Assembly (NCBI GenBank): GCA_012861695.1
Contig: JAAOOA010000060.1
Coordinates: 1,295,501 to 1,359,500, forward strand
Source: Trematomus loennbergii
Taxonomy: Eukaryota; Chordata; Actinopteri; Perciformes; Nototheniidae
Reading direction: 5' to 3'
DNA length: 64,000 nucleotides
Of the stretch, positions 1 to 9,629 are shown piece by piece. The stretch's first letter is position 1. Every line of letters starts with the position of its first letter. Position numbers and translations under genes: made by a program. The notes under the pieces were generated by a model. That model was not told the origin of the DNA. It worked only from the letters and a program-made list of their open reading frames with translations, and ran no database searches.

Positions 1-560
1 TGAAGCTGAAGGAGCCTAGGAACGTCCCAACTGCACGCCTCGGGACCCTGACCAAGCGTCGCTCCTGGACATTTATGGAGTGAGAGTGTGTTGGTGAACC
101 ATATGTAAAGTACGCCTGATGTTGTCCTGAGTTTGGCGATTTTTAATGAAGCCTGTTGGGTCCAAGTGAATGATTTCAGGCATGATTTTCTCGAGTCTAT
201 TAGCTAATATTGATGCAAAAGTTGGGAGGTCCCGCAAGCAGAGTCTCCGCTTGGTCATCATTGTTTAATTCTGACTGAGTGTACAACTTTTTGTAGTATG
301 CTTCAAAGCAGCTGCTGATATCATCCAAATCATATTTTAGTCCTTTATCCTAGGGATCTCTAATCTTGTAGTTCTCTCAGCTTGTTGTTTTTTTTAATCT
401 ATAAGCCAATAATTTAGTTGATTTACCCCCCACCTCGTAATATTTCTGTTTTACAAACATCACATTTTTAGTATGTCTCGTGATTGGATATTGTTTATTT
501 GAGTTTTTAATTCTGTCCATTTTATTGACAATTTTAACTTTTTCCGGGACCGCAGACATC
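1..560 (-). mobile_element. L1/Tx1-type LINE fragment (RT, decayed)
   Basis: The minus strand encodes two pieces of a non-LTR retrotransposon ORF2. The upstream piece (559-377) contains KYYEVGGKSTKLLA, the conserved linker before the reverse transcriptase in fish L1/Tx1 elements. The downstream piece (261-73) contains LANRLEKIMPEIIHLDPTGF followed by IKNRQTQDNIRRTLH, an RT motif that begins the palm region. Between them the frame is lost to stops and indels. The element runs off the left window edge, so the catalytic YxDD box is not visible. It is a dead fragment. The L1/Tx1 clade is inferred from these motifs only. Confidence 0.8.
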
Positions 561-1082
561 TTTTTAAGGCAGATGGACTTTGCCTGAACAAGTCACGAAT
601 AAAATTGTTTATCTCTAACCAGAGATGGAGTACTCGAGTCCTGGACTCGGACTCGAGTGCATATTTTCGGGACTCATAACTCGACTCGGACTCGCACACT
701 GATAGACGCGGACTCGAACTCGGAGTCATGAATTCTCGCGTACGATGACTCTGACTCAGACTCGTGAATTCTAGCGCACGATGACTCATGCTCGGACATG
801 TGAATTTTTCGCCCACGATGACTGATGTCAGATGTACTCTGTCCTGGCGTGTGGACCTGCGAGGCGAGTTCACGTACTGGGCCCTGCTATTCCAGTCTAA
901 AGATGTCCAGAGACACACCCCGCATTGTGCTCTATGCTTTCACACATTTTGCTTCGACATTGGGAAAGAGCAGCGCAAAATGCTCGTTATATGGAAGAAA
1001 AAAAGCTACCGGTAGCTCGCGGGCAGCTTTTCAGTAGCTCGCCGCTCGCGGTTCACAGACTGTGTCGAAAGATCCGACGACA
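561..1082. repeat. ACTCG-rich degenerate repeat
   Basis: About 625-800 is built from many ACTCG/CGAGT words in both orientations (for example ACTCGGACTCGAG), starting near CAGAGATGG at 624, a hAT-like terminus. From about 1005 the sequence carries GTAGCTCGCGGGCAG, which resembles the inner end of the hAT family whose other end is seen near 5590. No coding frame is convincing. It is probably remnant terminal DNA of one or two non-autonomous hAT elements, but boundaries and TSDs could not be fixed. Confidence 0.4.
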
Positions 1083-1740
1083 ATAAATGCACCTGAATTA
1101 GTTCGTGTCGCTGCGGCTCAGACACACATGGATTTATGTATTAAATAATACTCGCGTTAGCACCATGACAGGTTTTTTGTGGATTTAATCAAGTCTTGGA
1201 TTGCAGAGTATGAACGTCCTCTTGCTATTTTCAGAGGATAAATACGTGTGTAAAGTTTGTGAAGGTAGGAGGAAAGCTTCTGCGATCACAGTCTCCTCTC
1301 TGTTCCTCCAAACCCCGCTCTCCCTGAAAATAATGAGTGACAGGCTGATAGAAACCCGATTGAAACTTTATTATTCACTTAATCACTGATTGAGATATGA
1401 TGAAGCCAACTTAATCTCATACATTCATGGGATTTATGTAACAGTACGACAGAGAATAAGTGTGCACCCACATGCAGTATTTTAGTTTTTATATGCCGTT
1501 GTAAATACTCCTGTTGTCTGCTGTGTTCAGACTCAAGTCATGTTTGTGATGACCCCTTTCAGGACATTCAGTGTCTTTTTTAACAGAAGGCCGTTGCTAG
1601 AAGCTGCTGCTAGACTGCAGAATTATTAGTTTTTTGTTTTTCAGGATAGAACAATTTCACACCCAGATATAGGGGGGCTAGACCTATGAAATTGATTTAT
1701 TATGGTTTATAATTTAATGTCAAGACGAAGAAGAAGATGG
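1083..1740 (+). repeat. Dispersed repeat related to the interior of the 50.3-51.5 kb hAT
   Basis: This stretch matches about 50615-51245 closely on the same strand. Shared landmarks include GTGTCGCTGCGGCTCAGA, TGTGTAAAGTTTGTGAAGG, AATAATGAGTGACAGGCTGA and AATGTCAAGACAT/G. The second copy lies inside a hAT element with a perfect 8-bp TSD; here the corresponding termini are missing or degraded. I read it as a truncated or older relative. No transposase frame is recognisable. Confidence 0.65.
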
Positions 1741-1884
1741 CTGAACTGTTCAGTGTCAATCCTGTGGAGATGGAGGTGGAGGTTATAAATCTCCAAAATC
1801 ATGTTCAGCTTAAGTCTCAGCAAAACTCACAACATTTCTGGAGCCTTGTAGACCCAGCAAACTATAAGAACATTCACTAAGCAG

Positions 1885-2888
1885 TAGGGGTGTAACGGTT
1901 CACATAATTCACGGTTCGGTATGTACCTCGGTTTGGGGGTCACGGTTCGGTACGGGTTCGGTACAACAAGAAAAAGCTAAAAAAAAAGTCCCAAATGCAT
2001 AATTCCAGGTTTGTTGTTATTTATCTTTGAACAGTGATGCAAGTTTCAGTATAAAAATAAGGAACTCTAACATTTTGAATAATTAACTGTATTACACAGT
2101 TAAAAACAAACCACAAACAGTACCACACACACTCAGATGGCCATAGTATCTATAATGGCTGATCTCAAACAAGAAGGTTTCATCAAGCTGTAAAACGAAA
2201 AAGAATGTCTTGAAAATATTACAAAATAAATAATAAGAAAGTGTTTCAAAGGCGCATAGCCGTTGAAATATATATGCCAATAGCTTCCGTTATCTATTTT
2301 GGTCTCTCGGCTTTCATGTCTATTGGCTTCTTAAAAACAGCGGGGATAAGCTGTTGAACTGCTGTTGTCTTTCGCCGGGCTCCGGTGATTGGCAAATCTG
2401 GGTGATGCCTTCTGATATGATTTAGCATGTTTGGCGTGTGTTACCCAGGTGTTATCATTAGCATACCGCACCGCTGTCGACCAACGCCGATACACCGTCC
2501 TCCCGATCCACCACTCGCACTCCATCGTTATTGTAGTCCACAGGGAACCCGAAATGTTCCCACACAGCTGATTTAAAAGAAGCAGGTGGGTCTTCTAGCT
2601 CCTGTGTGTTATCTGAAATCGCCATGCTAACTTCTCTTCTTCTTGTATTTTGTTCGTTTTGTTGTGTTTCTTCTTGTTCTTCATTTGTTGTTTAAGGGCA
2701 GCAGGCAAACCGCTTTTAGGCGCAATACCGCCCCCTGGATTATATATAGTGTAATGGATACTGCCCTGAGTGACAGACTTTTTTCTCTTCATAAAAAAAA
2801 GGCGTATTCGTCATGTGACTGCATGTGCCGAACCGTGATGTCCGAACCGTGACGGTTCGGGACGAATACGGGTACCGTTACACCCCTA
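1885..2888 (-). mobile_element. hAT element, non-autonomous, ZBED family
   Basis: The termini are inverted: TAGGGGTGTAACGGT at the left and its complement at the right. The flanking 8-mers are CTAAGCAG (1877-1884) and CCAAGCAG (2889-2896), an 8-bp TSD with one mismatch, as expected for hAT. The element is 1,004 bp, far shorter than an autonomous hAT (about 2.5-4 kb), and holds only the start of a transposase gene on the minus strand. The CGGTTCGG-rich subterminal sequence is repeated at both ends. Confidence 0.88.
2330..2625 (-). pseudogene. hAT transposase N-terminus (ZBED type), decayed
   Basis: The minus-strand frame opens at an ATG complementary to 2623-2625 and reads through SAVWEHFGFPVDYNNDGVRVV, the N-terminus typical of ZBED-type hAT transposases. 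A frameshift follows. In a neighbouring frame NMLNHIRRHHPDLP is readable, the region with the two histidines of a BED finger. The catalytic RNase H-like domain and hAT dimerisation domain are absent. This is a broken 5' exon left inside a deleted element, so the source family is well supported but no product is expected. Confidence 0.8.
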
Positions 2889-2896
2889 CCAAGCAG

Positions 2897-3144
2897 CACT
2901 GACCATGTCTGCTTTATTTGGCTCTAACACAAAACAAACAAACCTTTTAACACAAAAATCGTACCTAACGAATGAGAGAAATAAACGTACAGGCTTCTTA
3001 CCTACTATAACGTAAAAACAGGAGAAAACGAATTATCCAAAAGAAAAGGGTTTTGCACTCCTGAGAAAAATAAAGCGTGTCTACAAAGACAGGTAAAGTA
3101 GCTTTTCTTTCTTAAAGTCTCACAACAAGAAGAGAAGGACCGGT
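2897..3144. other. No feature seen
   Basis: AT-rich sequence between the hAT element and the 0.8-kb tandem unit. I see no gene, terminal repeat or structured repeat here. Confidence 0.6.
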
Positions 3145-4769
3145 ATTGAAGTAAAAAGATATGATTCTACACTGTATTGAAGTAAACATGTATTATTTTG
3201 AATTGTATTTTAGTGAACATGTTGTTTGAACTGTTTTAAGTAATCACAACTGTTATAGGTAATCACAACGGTTTTGGGTAATCATATATATAGAAAGGAT
3301 ATTCTCTCTTACAACTCACTGACCCAGAGATTCTGTGTCATACACACACCTTGCCTGTTTCACCCCTAAAAGCAGATGTCGTCATTAAGGTCGTTAAAGA
3401 CAACATTACACCGCTCCTTATCACCCCTAAGAACAGATGTTGTTTTTTAAGTCGTTAAAGACCTCATTAAATAGGTGCAGAAAAGTTTAAATGTCTGAAA
3501 AGGGATACTTTATGTGAAAAACTCCCAAGGGAAGGGGATGGAGTTAAGATCGAGGCAGAGATAAAGATTGACTTTTGACCTTATGGAACTTTGGACTTTC
3601 AAGTTCTGGTGAAGAACTATTGAACCCGACCAGAAGTGAATCCAGCCAGTCAGGACACTTGGGGGAGGTGATCAGCTTACACAGCTCCTCCTCACGGACT
3701 CTCTGATTCGCTTGGGAGGAAAATGGGAAGGAAGAGTTGACCCATCTCCGCCCCAAAAATAGATATGAATACTGATGTTTATGTATGTAAAAATGCTTCT
3801 GGTTTGCTGAGTGGCCGGTCCCGACACCTTTGTCCGCATCGCATCACAAGCCTGAAGCCCGGAGTACTCGAGTACTCTGTATAACTTGTATATGTGTTTG
3901 GTTTCCTACCAGAAGTAAACTCAGATAATTTGTTATAACTTTGATTCCGGTGTTTTCAATTCCTTTCTTAATTTAATAGAGATTGAAGTAAAAAGATATG
4001 ATTCTACACTGTATTGAAGTAAACATGTATTGTTTGAACTGTTTTATGTAATCACAACGGTTTTGGGTAATTATATATAGAAAGGATATTCTTACTTTCA
4101 AACTCACTGATCCAGAGATTCTGTTTCACTTGTCCTTTTCACCCCTAAAAACCAGATGTCGTCATTAAGTCGTTAAAGACATCGTTAAATAGGTGCAGAA
4201 GAGTTTAAATGTCTGAAGGAGGATAGTTTAGGTGAAAAGATCCCCTGGGAAAGGAATGTAGAGTAAGATAAGGTAAAGATAAACATTGACTTTTGACCTG
4301 GTGTGGCTTGGGATCTCACTCTCTGTTCGGAACTCTGATTGACCTCGGCCAGAAGCGAATCCAGCCAGTCAGGGCACTTGGGGGAGGTGATCAGCTTACA
4401 CAGCTCCTCCCCAGGGGCTCTCTAATTCGCTTGGGAGGAAAATGGGAAGGAAGAGTCGATTGATCTCCGCCCCAAAAATAGATATGAATACTGATGCTTT
4501 TGTATGTGAGGTCGCTTTTGGGTTTGGTGAGTGGCAGGTCCCGATATCTGTGTCCGCATCGCATCACAAACTTGAAGTCACTTTCATCTCGTTTGATGAG
4601 TTGGCGGGTCCCGACACGTTTATCCGCATCGCATCACAAACCTCAAAGTCCGGAGTACTCGAGTACTCTGTATAACTTGTATATGTGTTTGGTTTCCTAC
4701 CAGTAAACTCAGATAATTGTTATAACTTTTGATTCCGGTGTTTTCAATTCCTTTCTTAATTTAATAGAG
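3145..4769. repeat. Two tandem copies of an approximately 0.8-kb unit
   Basis: Copy 1 spans 3145-3981 (837 bp) and copy 2 spans 3982-4769 (788 bp). Both start ATTGAAGTAAAAAGATATG and end TTCCTTTCTTAATTTAATAG. Shared internal landmarks include AGCCAGTCAGG.CACTTGGGG and ACTCGAGTACTCTGTATAAC. Copy 2 additionally duplicates a segment of roughly 60 bp around TCCGCATCGCATCACAAAC (about 4527-4645). No ORF is conserved between copies. This could be a long-period satellite or two tandem long terminal repeats, but there are no clear TG...CA ends and no primer-binding site. Confidence 0.75.
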
Positions 4770-4874
4770 ATCCAGCCTCATCCAACGAACGGCGCGTAGC
4801 AGAGGTGTTCTACTCCAACAAGATCCAGCCTCATCCAACGAACGGCGCGTAGCAGAGGTGTTCTGCTCCAACAG
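4769..4874. repeat. 53-bp tandem duplication
   Basis: GATCCAGCCTCATCCAACG begins at 4769 and again at 4822. The two 53-bp copies differ by about one or two bases (TCTACTCC versus TCTGCTCC). It sits exactly at the end of copy 2 of the 0.8-kb unit. Confidence 0.85.
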
Positions 4875-5127
4875 TATACGGTATAAATGTACACAGCACA
4901 ACAGGACAGATATCTTAACGCAATTGTTGAGAGAGCGGCCGAGGAACTGCACGGCTGCAGCTTAATATGCTCCCGTCTCCTCAGGTGGACCAATCAGCCT
5001 GTCGAGGGCAGCCAATCAGCTACCGGGCACCACCTGTTACTCACACGCAGCCACACAGACACAGGAGGAGGAAGAAATATCTGCACACAATATTCATAAC
5101 GACCCAGGGTCGTAACAATACCTTTGT

Positions 5128-5283
5128 GAAGCAGCTTTTTCTGACATGAATGTCATGAAATCTAAATACAGAACAAGACTGACTGATGAACATTGAAATG
5201 ACTCTATTAGAGTGAACCTAAGTGGTTACACTCCAGCATACACCTCTATGGTGGACTCCATGCAGCGCCAGTCATCTCACTAA
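5128..5283 (+). pseudogene. hAT transposase C-terminus (hATC domain), decayed
   Basis: Reading from 5128, the frame gives AFSDMNVMKSKYRTRLTDEH, an in-frame TGA at 5194-5196, then NDSIRVNLSGYTPAYTSM and a short tail ending at TAA 5281-5283. The pattern AFSxMNxxKSKYRxRLTDEHL is the C-terminal dimerisation region of hAT transposases related to vertebrate ZBED/FAM200-type proteins. Everything upstream of it is missing. The premature stop and absent catalytic domain make it non-functional. Confidence 0.8.
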
Positions 5284-5592
5284 CTGTACAAAAGAGTGAA
5301 TGCACTTATTTTACACATGTGCCATAAGATGCTTGTAAGGTGGTGATTAAGGCGATGTATTTACTACGTGGGCCATAATAATATGTGAGAAATTGTCGTT
5401 TTCTTGGACCTTGATGTGAAGTTAAGATTTTTGATAAGCTTTGGGTATCGCAATTTCACACGTGTACAAAAGTAACTTAATTCAACTGATGAGTGCTATG
5501 TGAATAAATGTAAGCGAAGTGATTCAAGTAGCTCTTGGCCACTTTCATTTTTTCAAAGTAGCTCTCAGATGAAGAAAGTTTGGAGACCCCTG
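5284..5592 (+). mobile_element. 3' end of a hAT element (TIR side)
   Basis: Downstream of the hATC remnant the sequence runs to GTAGCTCTCAGATGAAG and ends GGAGACCCCTG at 5592, the complement of a CAGGGGTCTCC terminus common in vertebrate hAT elements. The other terminus is not visible in the window. Together with 5128-5283 this is the 3' part of one degraded copy. Position 5592 is my estimate of the element boundary; no matching TSD partner is available. Confidence 0.6.
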
Positions 5593-5778
5593 CTCTAATG
5601 ACTCTAATAGCACCTTTTATACAAGTATTGTAGCCAGACTTGCTTCACAGCAGTTCAATAGACAAATTAGTATAACATGACAGGATAAAAGCAATGTAGA
5701 GGAGCTACAGCTACATTTCAACAAATATATCCACTGTGGTGACACTTTATGGGACATAATTCACCATTGGGATTATTG

Positions 5779-5934
5779 TGTTGCAACCCGGACCCGTTAG
5801 TGAGGGTACCGGGGTTTGGTGATGCTTGTCATGCAGAGCAGCAAGTGTACTTACCTTGTCTTGATTAATGGATAATAAAGTGTGGAGTTCCATACTGAAC
5901 ACACCGCCTTTGACTCCCTTTTATCGGCTCTACA
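5779..5934 (+). repeat. Candidate 5' LTR of the Gypsy element
   Basis: The stretch starts TGTTGCAACCC and ends CTACA, immediately before CTGGTGACCCTGATG, the primer-binding-site-like segment that follows the 5' LTR in many fish Ty3/Gypsy elements. A polyadenylation signal AATAAA lies at 5874-5879. There is no 3' LTR in the window to confirm length, so the left edge is a guess. The right edge (about 5934) is better supported. Confidence 0.5.
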
Positions 5935-5974
5935 CTGGTGACCCTGATGTTTTCGTGAAAGTTTCCGAAGACTT

Positions 5975-6540
5975 AATGAACATGGCTGATCGCATGTTTT
6001 TGTTAAACTGCCGGAGTTTTGGGAGCATGCTGCTGCGGCGTGGTTCGCACACGTGGAGGCACACTTTGCCTGCCGGCAAGTCCGTGACGAGGATTTTAAA
6101 TATGTCCACGTGGTAGCAGCAATGGGAAGCTCCACGTCATCCAGGTTGGTGGGATTTATCGCAGACCCTCCACGCCATGGCAAATATGAGGCGATTAAGG
6201 CCCTTCTCCTTAAGACATTTAGCTTATCTGCTAAGGAGGGGCCCGCCAGATTCTTGACATTCAAGGCCTAGGAGACAGCAAGCCATCTCAGCTCATGGAG
6301 AAAATGCTGAATCTGCTAGGGGGGGAAGACCCCCGGATTTTGTTTATGGAGACGTTCCTGCGCTACTTGCCTTCCCGGGTTCAGACGGCGCTAGCCAACA
6401 CGTCCATTACGGAGCCCCGTGCCTTGGCTGAAGAGGCCGACCGTTTTTTCCTGGCTACCCAGCAGTCCGGTGCAGAGGCGCTAGCTGTGACGCTCAGCGC
6501 CCCCTCAACAGTTAAGAAGGCTTGGGGGAGGCTGGACGTG
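5975..6540 (+). pseudogene. Gypsy gag-like region, frameshifted
   Basis: The gag frame is visible in pieces. 6053-6271 gives CRQVRDEDFKYVHVVAAMGS and ends at a TAG after FLTFKA. From 6295 the frame continues MEKMLNLLGGEDPRILFMET and then LANTSITEPRALAEEADRFF. These match the capsid-like region of fish Gypsy elements, including the (D/S)KPSQLM(E/R)KM segment at the junction. A shift near 6050 and the stop at about 6271 break the frame. No CCHC zinc knuckle is visible before the protease. It would have encoded the structural protein of the intracellular particle. Confidence 0.8.
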
Positions 6541-6659
6541 ACGGTACCAAGCCGGCGTGGGGACACAGGAGAGTGTCTTTACCACGCGCGGTTCGGGGCC
6601 AGGGCGAAGAAGTGTGTCGCTCCCTGCAGTTACAAACCTCCGCGAAACGGGGGCCGGCG

Positions 6660-7000
6660 CTCAGTAGTGGCCCTGAGCGTTGGTGGCACGAGCAGGCTTC
6701 TCTTTGTCAGCGACAGAGTCTCAGGAAGCTTGTTTCTGTGTGACACAGGCGCTCAACGGAGTGTGGTTCCTGCGTCGAGGGACGACGTCGCTCGTGGGGG
6801 ACACGGACTGCGGTTGACGACGGCTAATGGCGGCCCCATTCGCACGTACGGCGTGAGGCCTATGTGTTTGTGTATTGGAGGACAGCGGTTCAACTGGGAT
6901 TTTGTGACGGCATTTATTTTCCCCTCCTCGGGGCAGACTTTTTATGTGCTCACGGACTCCAGGTGGACGTTAAAAATAAACGCTTGGTTGATGCCTTGAC
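6660..7000 (+). pseudogene. Gypsy aspartic protease region
   Basis: Within the 6295-6999 frame, LFLCDTGAQRSVVPASRDDV holds the retropepsin active-site triad D-T-G. In a second frame from about 6864, PLLGADFLCAHGLQVDVKNK is the C-terminal protease segment leading into the RT linker. The domain is therefore split over two frames by an indel around 6870-6950. The protease would have processed the Gag-Pol polyprotein. It is clearly identifiable but broken. Confidence 0.85.
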
Positions 7001-7149
7001 GTTTTCCTCCCTCGTGTGTACACTTGGCAAGGTGGCGTACGACGGGCTGTCGGGCTCACTGTCGGGGGCGGACACTTTTCTCAGGCTGTTGGCTGAATTT
7101 CCAGACCTGACACTACCCACCTTCTCCGCTCACCATCAATCATGGGGTG

Positions 7150-7960
7150 GAGCACCACGTCACCACGAAGGTCCCCCAGTCTACGCCAGGGCCCGGCGGT
7201 TGAACCCTTCTAAGCTTGCAGTAGCGAGGGCGGAGTTTTCAACCATGGAACGCTTGGGTATCGTCCGCCGGTCTGACAGTCCTTGGGCCTCTCCTCTGCA
7301 CGTCGTTCCCAAGCCGAACGGCGGTTGGCACCTGTGCGGGGATTACCGCCGCCTCAACGACGCCACGACACCTGACCGCTACCCGGTGCCACATTCAAGA
7401 CTTTTCAGCACATCTCCGGTACGCTGGTGTTTTCTAAAGTGGACCTGGTGCGCGGATACCACCAGGTACCCATGCATCCCCTGGACGTTCCCAAGACGGC
7501 AGTGATAACGCCGTTTGGACTTTTCGAGTTCCTGCGGATGCCTTTTGGGCTCAAGAAAGCCGCTCAAACGTTCCAGCGCCTGATGGATTCGGTGCTACGG
7601 GACCTGCCGTTTGTTTTCGTCTACCTGGACGACATACTCGTCGCCAGCGCTTCGGTGGAAGAGCACCTGTCACACCTCCGAGCCCTTTTCACAGGCTCAG
7701 CCAACACGGATTGATAATCAATCCTGCAAAGTGCCAGTTCGGGGTGTTTGACATTGACTTCCTCGGACATCGCGTCACCAAAGGTGGTGCAGCACCCCTG
7801 CCGGCGAAGGTTGAGGCTGTTGCGGCGTTTCCTCGCCCGCTCACAGCCCGGTCGCTCCGTGAGTTCCTGGGGATGGTGACTTTCTACCACCGTTTCATCG
7901 CCCGGGCCGCCCACATTATGCGGCCACTGTATGAGGCTTTGAAGGGTAAACCCCCATCCA
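7150..7960 (+). pseudogene. Gypsy reverse transcriptase region, frameshifted
   Basis: RT blocks appear in order: SPWASPLHVVPKPNGGWHLC then DYRRLNDATTPDRYPVPH (frame to about 7395), SKVDLVRGYHQVPM and TPFGLFEFLRMPFGL, and the catalytic box YLDDI at about 7621-7635. A second shift near 7688 is followed by INPAKCQFGVFDIDFLGH and LREFLGMVTFYHRFI. Blocks and spacing are those of Ty3/Gypsy RT. The YLDD residues are intact, but at least two frameshifts (about 7395 and 7688) disable the enzyme. Confidence 0.93.
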
Positions 7961-8480
7961 GGCGATCGACTGGACGGCGGAAGCTGAGGTTGCTTTACGG
8001 AGGTCAAGACCGCGTTGGCTCAGGCGGCCCTGTTGGCGCACCCATCATCACGGCTCCCATCTCCATTACCACAGACGCATCGGACTACGCCGTTGGTGCG
8101 GTGCACGAGCAGTGGGTGGAGGGCGCTTGGCAGCCACTCGCCTTTTTCAGCCGTCAGCTGACGCCCAGGGAACGCAGGTACAGCGCCTTTGACCGAGAGC
8201 TCCTTGGACTTTGGCTGGCCGTGCGGCACTTCCGTTTTTTGCTGGAAGGCCGTGAATTTACGGCGTTTGTCGACCACAAGCCGCTCACGTTCGCCATGTC
8301 AAAAGTGGCAGAGCCTTGGTCTGCACGTCAGCAGCGGCAGCTGTCTTACATCTCGGAGTTCACCACAGACATTAAGCACGTGGCTGGCAAATCGAACCTG
8401 GTCGCAGATTGCCTCTCCAGGGTCGTCATCGGGGCCGTCCAGTTGGGCCTGGACTATACCCGCGGCGACGGACCAGGTCA
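7960..8480 (+). pseudogene. Gypsy RNase H region
   Basis: In the 7711-8550 frame, ITTDASDYAVGAV carries the first catalytic Asp, SAFDRELLGLWLAVRHFRF the Glu-containing helix, and FTAFVDHKPLTFAM the second Asp. KHVAGKSNLVADCLSR completes the domain. A compensating pair of frameshifts at about 7955-8030 scrambles the RT-RNase H connection, but the RNase H itself reads open. It would degrade the RNA strand during reverse transcription. Confidence 0.92.
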
Positions 8481-8519
8481 CGGACCCCGGCGTACAGGCC
8501 CTGAAGGAGGACAGCTTGG

Positions 8520-8664
8520 GGCTGCGCTTGGAAGACGTGGTTTTCGGTGACGCAGGCGTTACTCTCCTGTGCGACGTCTCCACAGGCCTGCCGCGGCCGG
8601 TCATTCCCGCCAGTTGGAGGCGCTCCGTTTTTGAGGCGGTGCACAACCTGTCTCACCCCGGACA
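8520..8664 (+). pseudogene. Gypsy integrase start, truncated
   Basis: After the RNase H, another frame reads SVFEAVHNLSHPG (ending at about 8660). This is the first half of the H-H-C-C zinc-binding domain that opens Gypsy integrases. The sequence then becomes unrelated AT-rich DNA, so the cysteine pair and the D,D(35)E core are absent. The truncation is independent of the adjacent hAT, whose TSD begins 23 bp further on. Confidence 0.8.
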
Positions 8665-8779
8665 AATTAATAAAATGCATCTAAATGAATTTGTTAGTGA
8701 TGGCAGTTTGACACTGAAGCTTCGATACGTGCTTCAAACCCTGGACTTCCTATTCCATAGAAGCAGTGCTTCGAAGCTT

Positions 8780-8869
8780 GCTTCAAATCACGTGACATAT
8801 GACGTCCGAAGCAGCAACTGCTTCAAATCACGTGACATATGATGTCCGAACCAGCAACTGCTTCATTTC
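8780..8869. repeat. Approximately 45-bp tandem duplication in the hAT end
   Basis: CTTCAAATCACGTGACATAT occurs twice (about 8778 and 8822), each followed by GA(C/T)GTCCGAA(G/C)CAGCAACTG. Each copy contains CACGTGAC, an E-box-like core. It is probably a subterminal repeat of the hAT element; any regulatory role is speculation. Confidence 0.75.
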
Positions 8870-9145
8870 CTGAATGAATCAACTCACTGGTTCGCCGTCT
8901 AATCAGGTGATTCAATGCACTGCCTCGTCTCGATTCTGACAGGTGACAGGTTGAAACCGTTTCGAATTTGAACGCTTCAACACTTTATAACTGCTCTAAA
9001 CAATGCGCAATTTGTGGGTTGTTGTAGTAGTTTGCGTTTTTGTTGGTATTGCATTTGTATTGGATCATTATATCAAGCCAGGAAGAAAGATAGGTCGTTG
9101 TGAACAAAAGACAATTATGAGTATTAAAAAAAGTTCAGTAGTTTA

Positions 9146-9227
9146 AAGAATAGATAGCCCAGTGGATAGAGCCGGTGGCCCGCATGCGGCGCCGTTCTCT
9201 GCGTAACTGGTTCAAATCCTGGAAAGG
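9146..9227 (+). other. tRNA-like sequence with Pol III A and B boxes
   Basis: TAGCCCAGTGG fits the A-box consensus exactly and GGTTCAAATCC is one base from the B-box consensus, at tRNA-like spacing. A D-arm-like pairing (GCCC/GAGC) can be drawn, but the acceptor ends do not pair (GAATAGA against AAAGGAT) and the anticodon stem is poor. This is not a functional tRNA. It could be a SINE-head-like segment or a decayed tRNA captured by the hAT element. The presence of the boxes is seen; the origin is inferred. Confidence 0.5.
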
Positions 9228-9472
9228 ATTAACTTTTAATCATCGCCCGCTTTTCAACTTTAATACTATAACTGATAAAAAATTAATAATGTAAAAAGAA
9301 TAATTACCTCAATAAAGATCTTTGAGTGTTCCCCATCCCACATAATCACCCCCTGCCATAATTACACAAGCACACCAAACCAATGCCACATTTTTCAGCA
9401 CTCTCGTCTCAATAACCCAATTCACACAATTATCAATCTTTAATTGCAAATAGAACATGATATTCAGTCTTA

Positions 9473-9474
<2 letters not shown>

Positions 9475-9516
<42 letters not shown>

Positions 9517-9519
9517 TGT

Positions 9520-9560
<41 letters not shown>

Positions 9561-9568
9561 TGTGTGTG

Positions 9569-9600
<32 letters not shown>
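9475..9600. repeat. GT microsatellite
   Basis: An interrupted (GT)n tract of about 126 bp lying inside the outer hAT element and just left of the nested element. ORFs across it are low-complexity Cys-Val artefacts. Confidence 0.97.
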
Positions 9601-9602
<2 letters not shown>

Positions 9603-9629
9603 ATCGAATATGTTTCAAGGCAATGATAC

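Larger units (their letters stand above)
5935..8664 (+). mobile_element. Ty3/Gypsy retrotransposon, 3'-truncated
   Basis: Domains appear in the Gypsy order on one strand: gag-like, protease, RT, RNase H and the first part of integrase, which places this in Metaviridae rather than Copia or BEL. The element stops abruptly at about 8664 in the zinc-binding region of integrase. Unrelated AT-rich DNA and a hAT element follow, so the integrase core, any chromodomain and the 3' LTR are missing. Several frameshifts and at least one stop interrupt the coding region. It cannot be autonomous. Confidence 0.93.

Noticed and set aside
3145..4769. Endogenous retrovirus LTR pair
   Set aside because: No TG...CA ends, no primer-binding site, no polyadenylation signal in place and no coding sequence between the copies.
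9146..9227. Functional tRNA gene
   Set aside because: Acceptor and anticodon stems do not pair; only the Pol III boxes are preserved.
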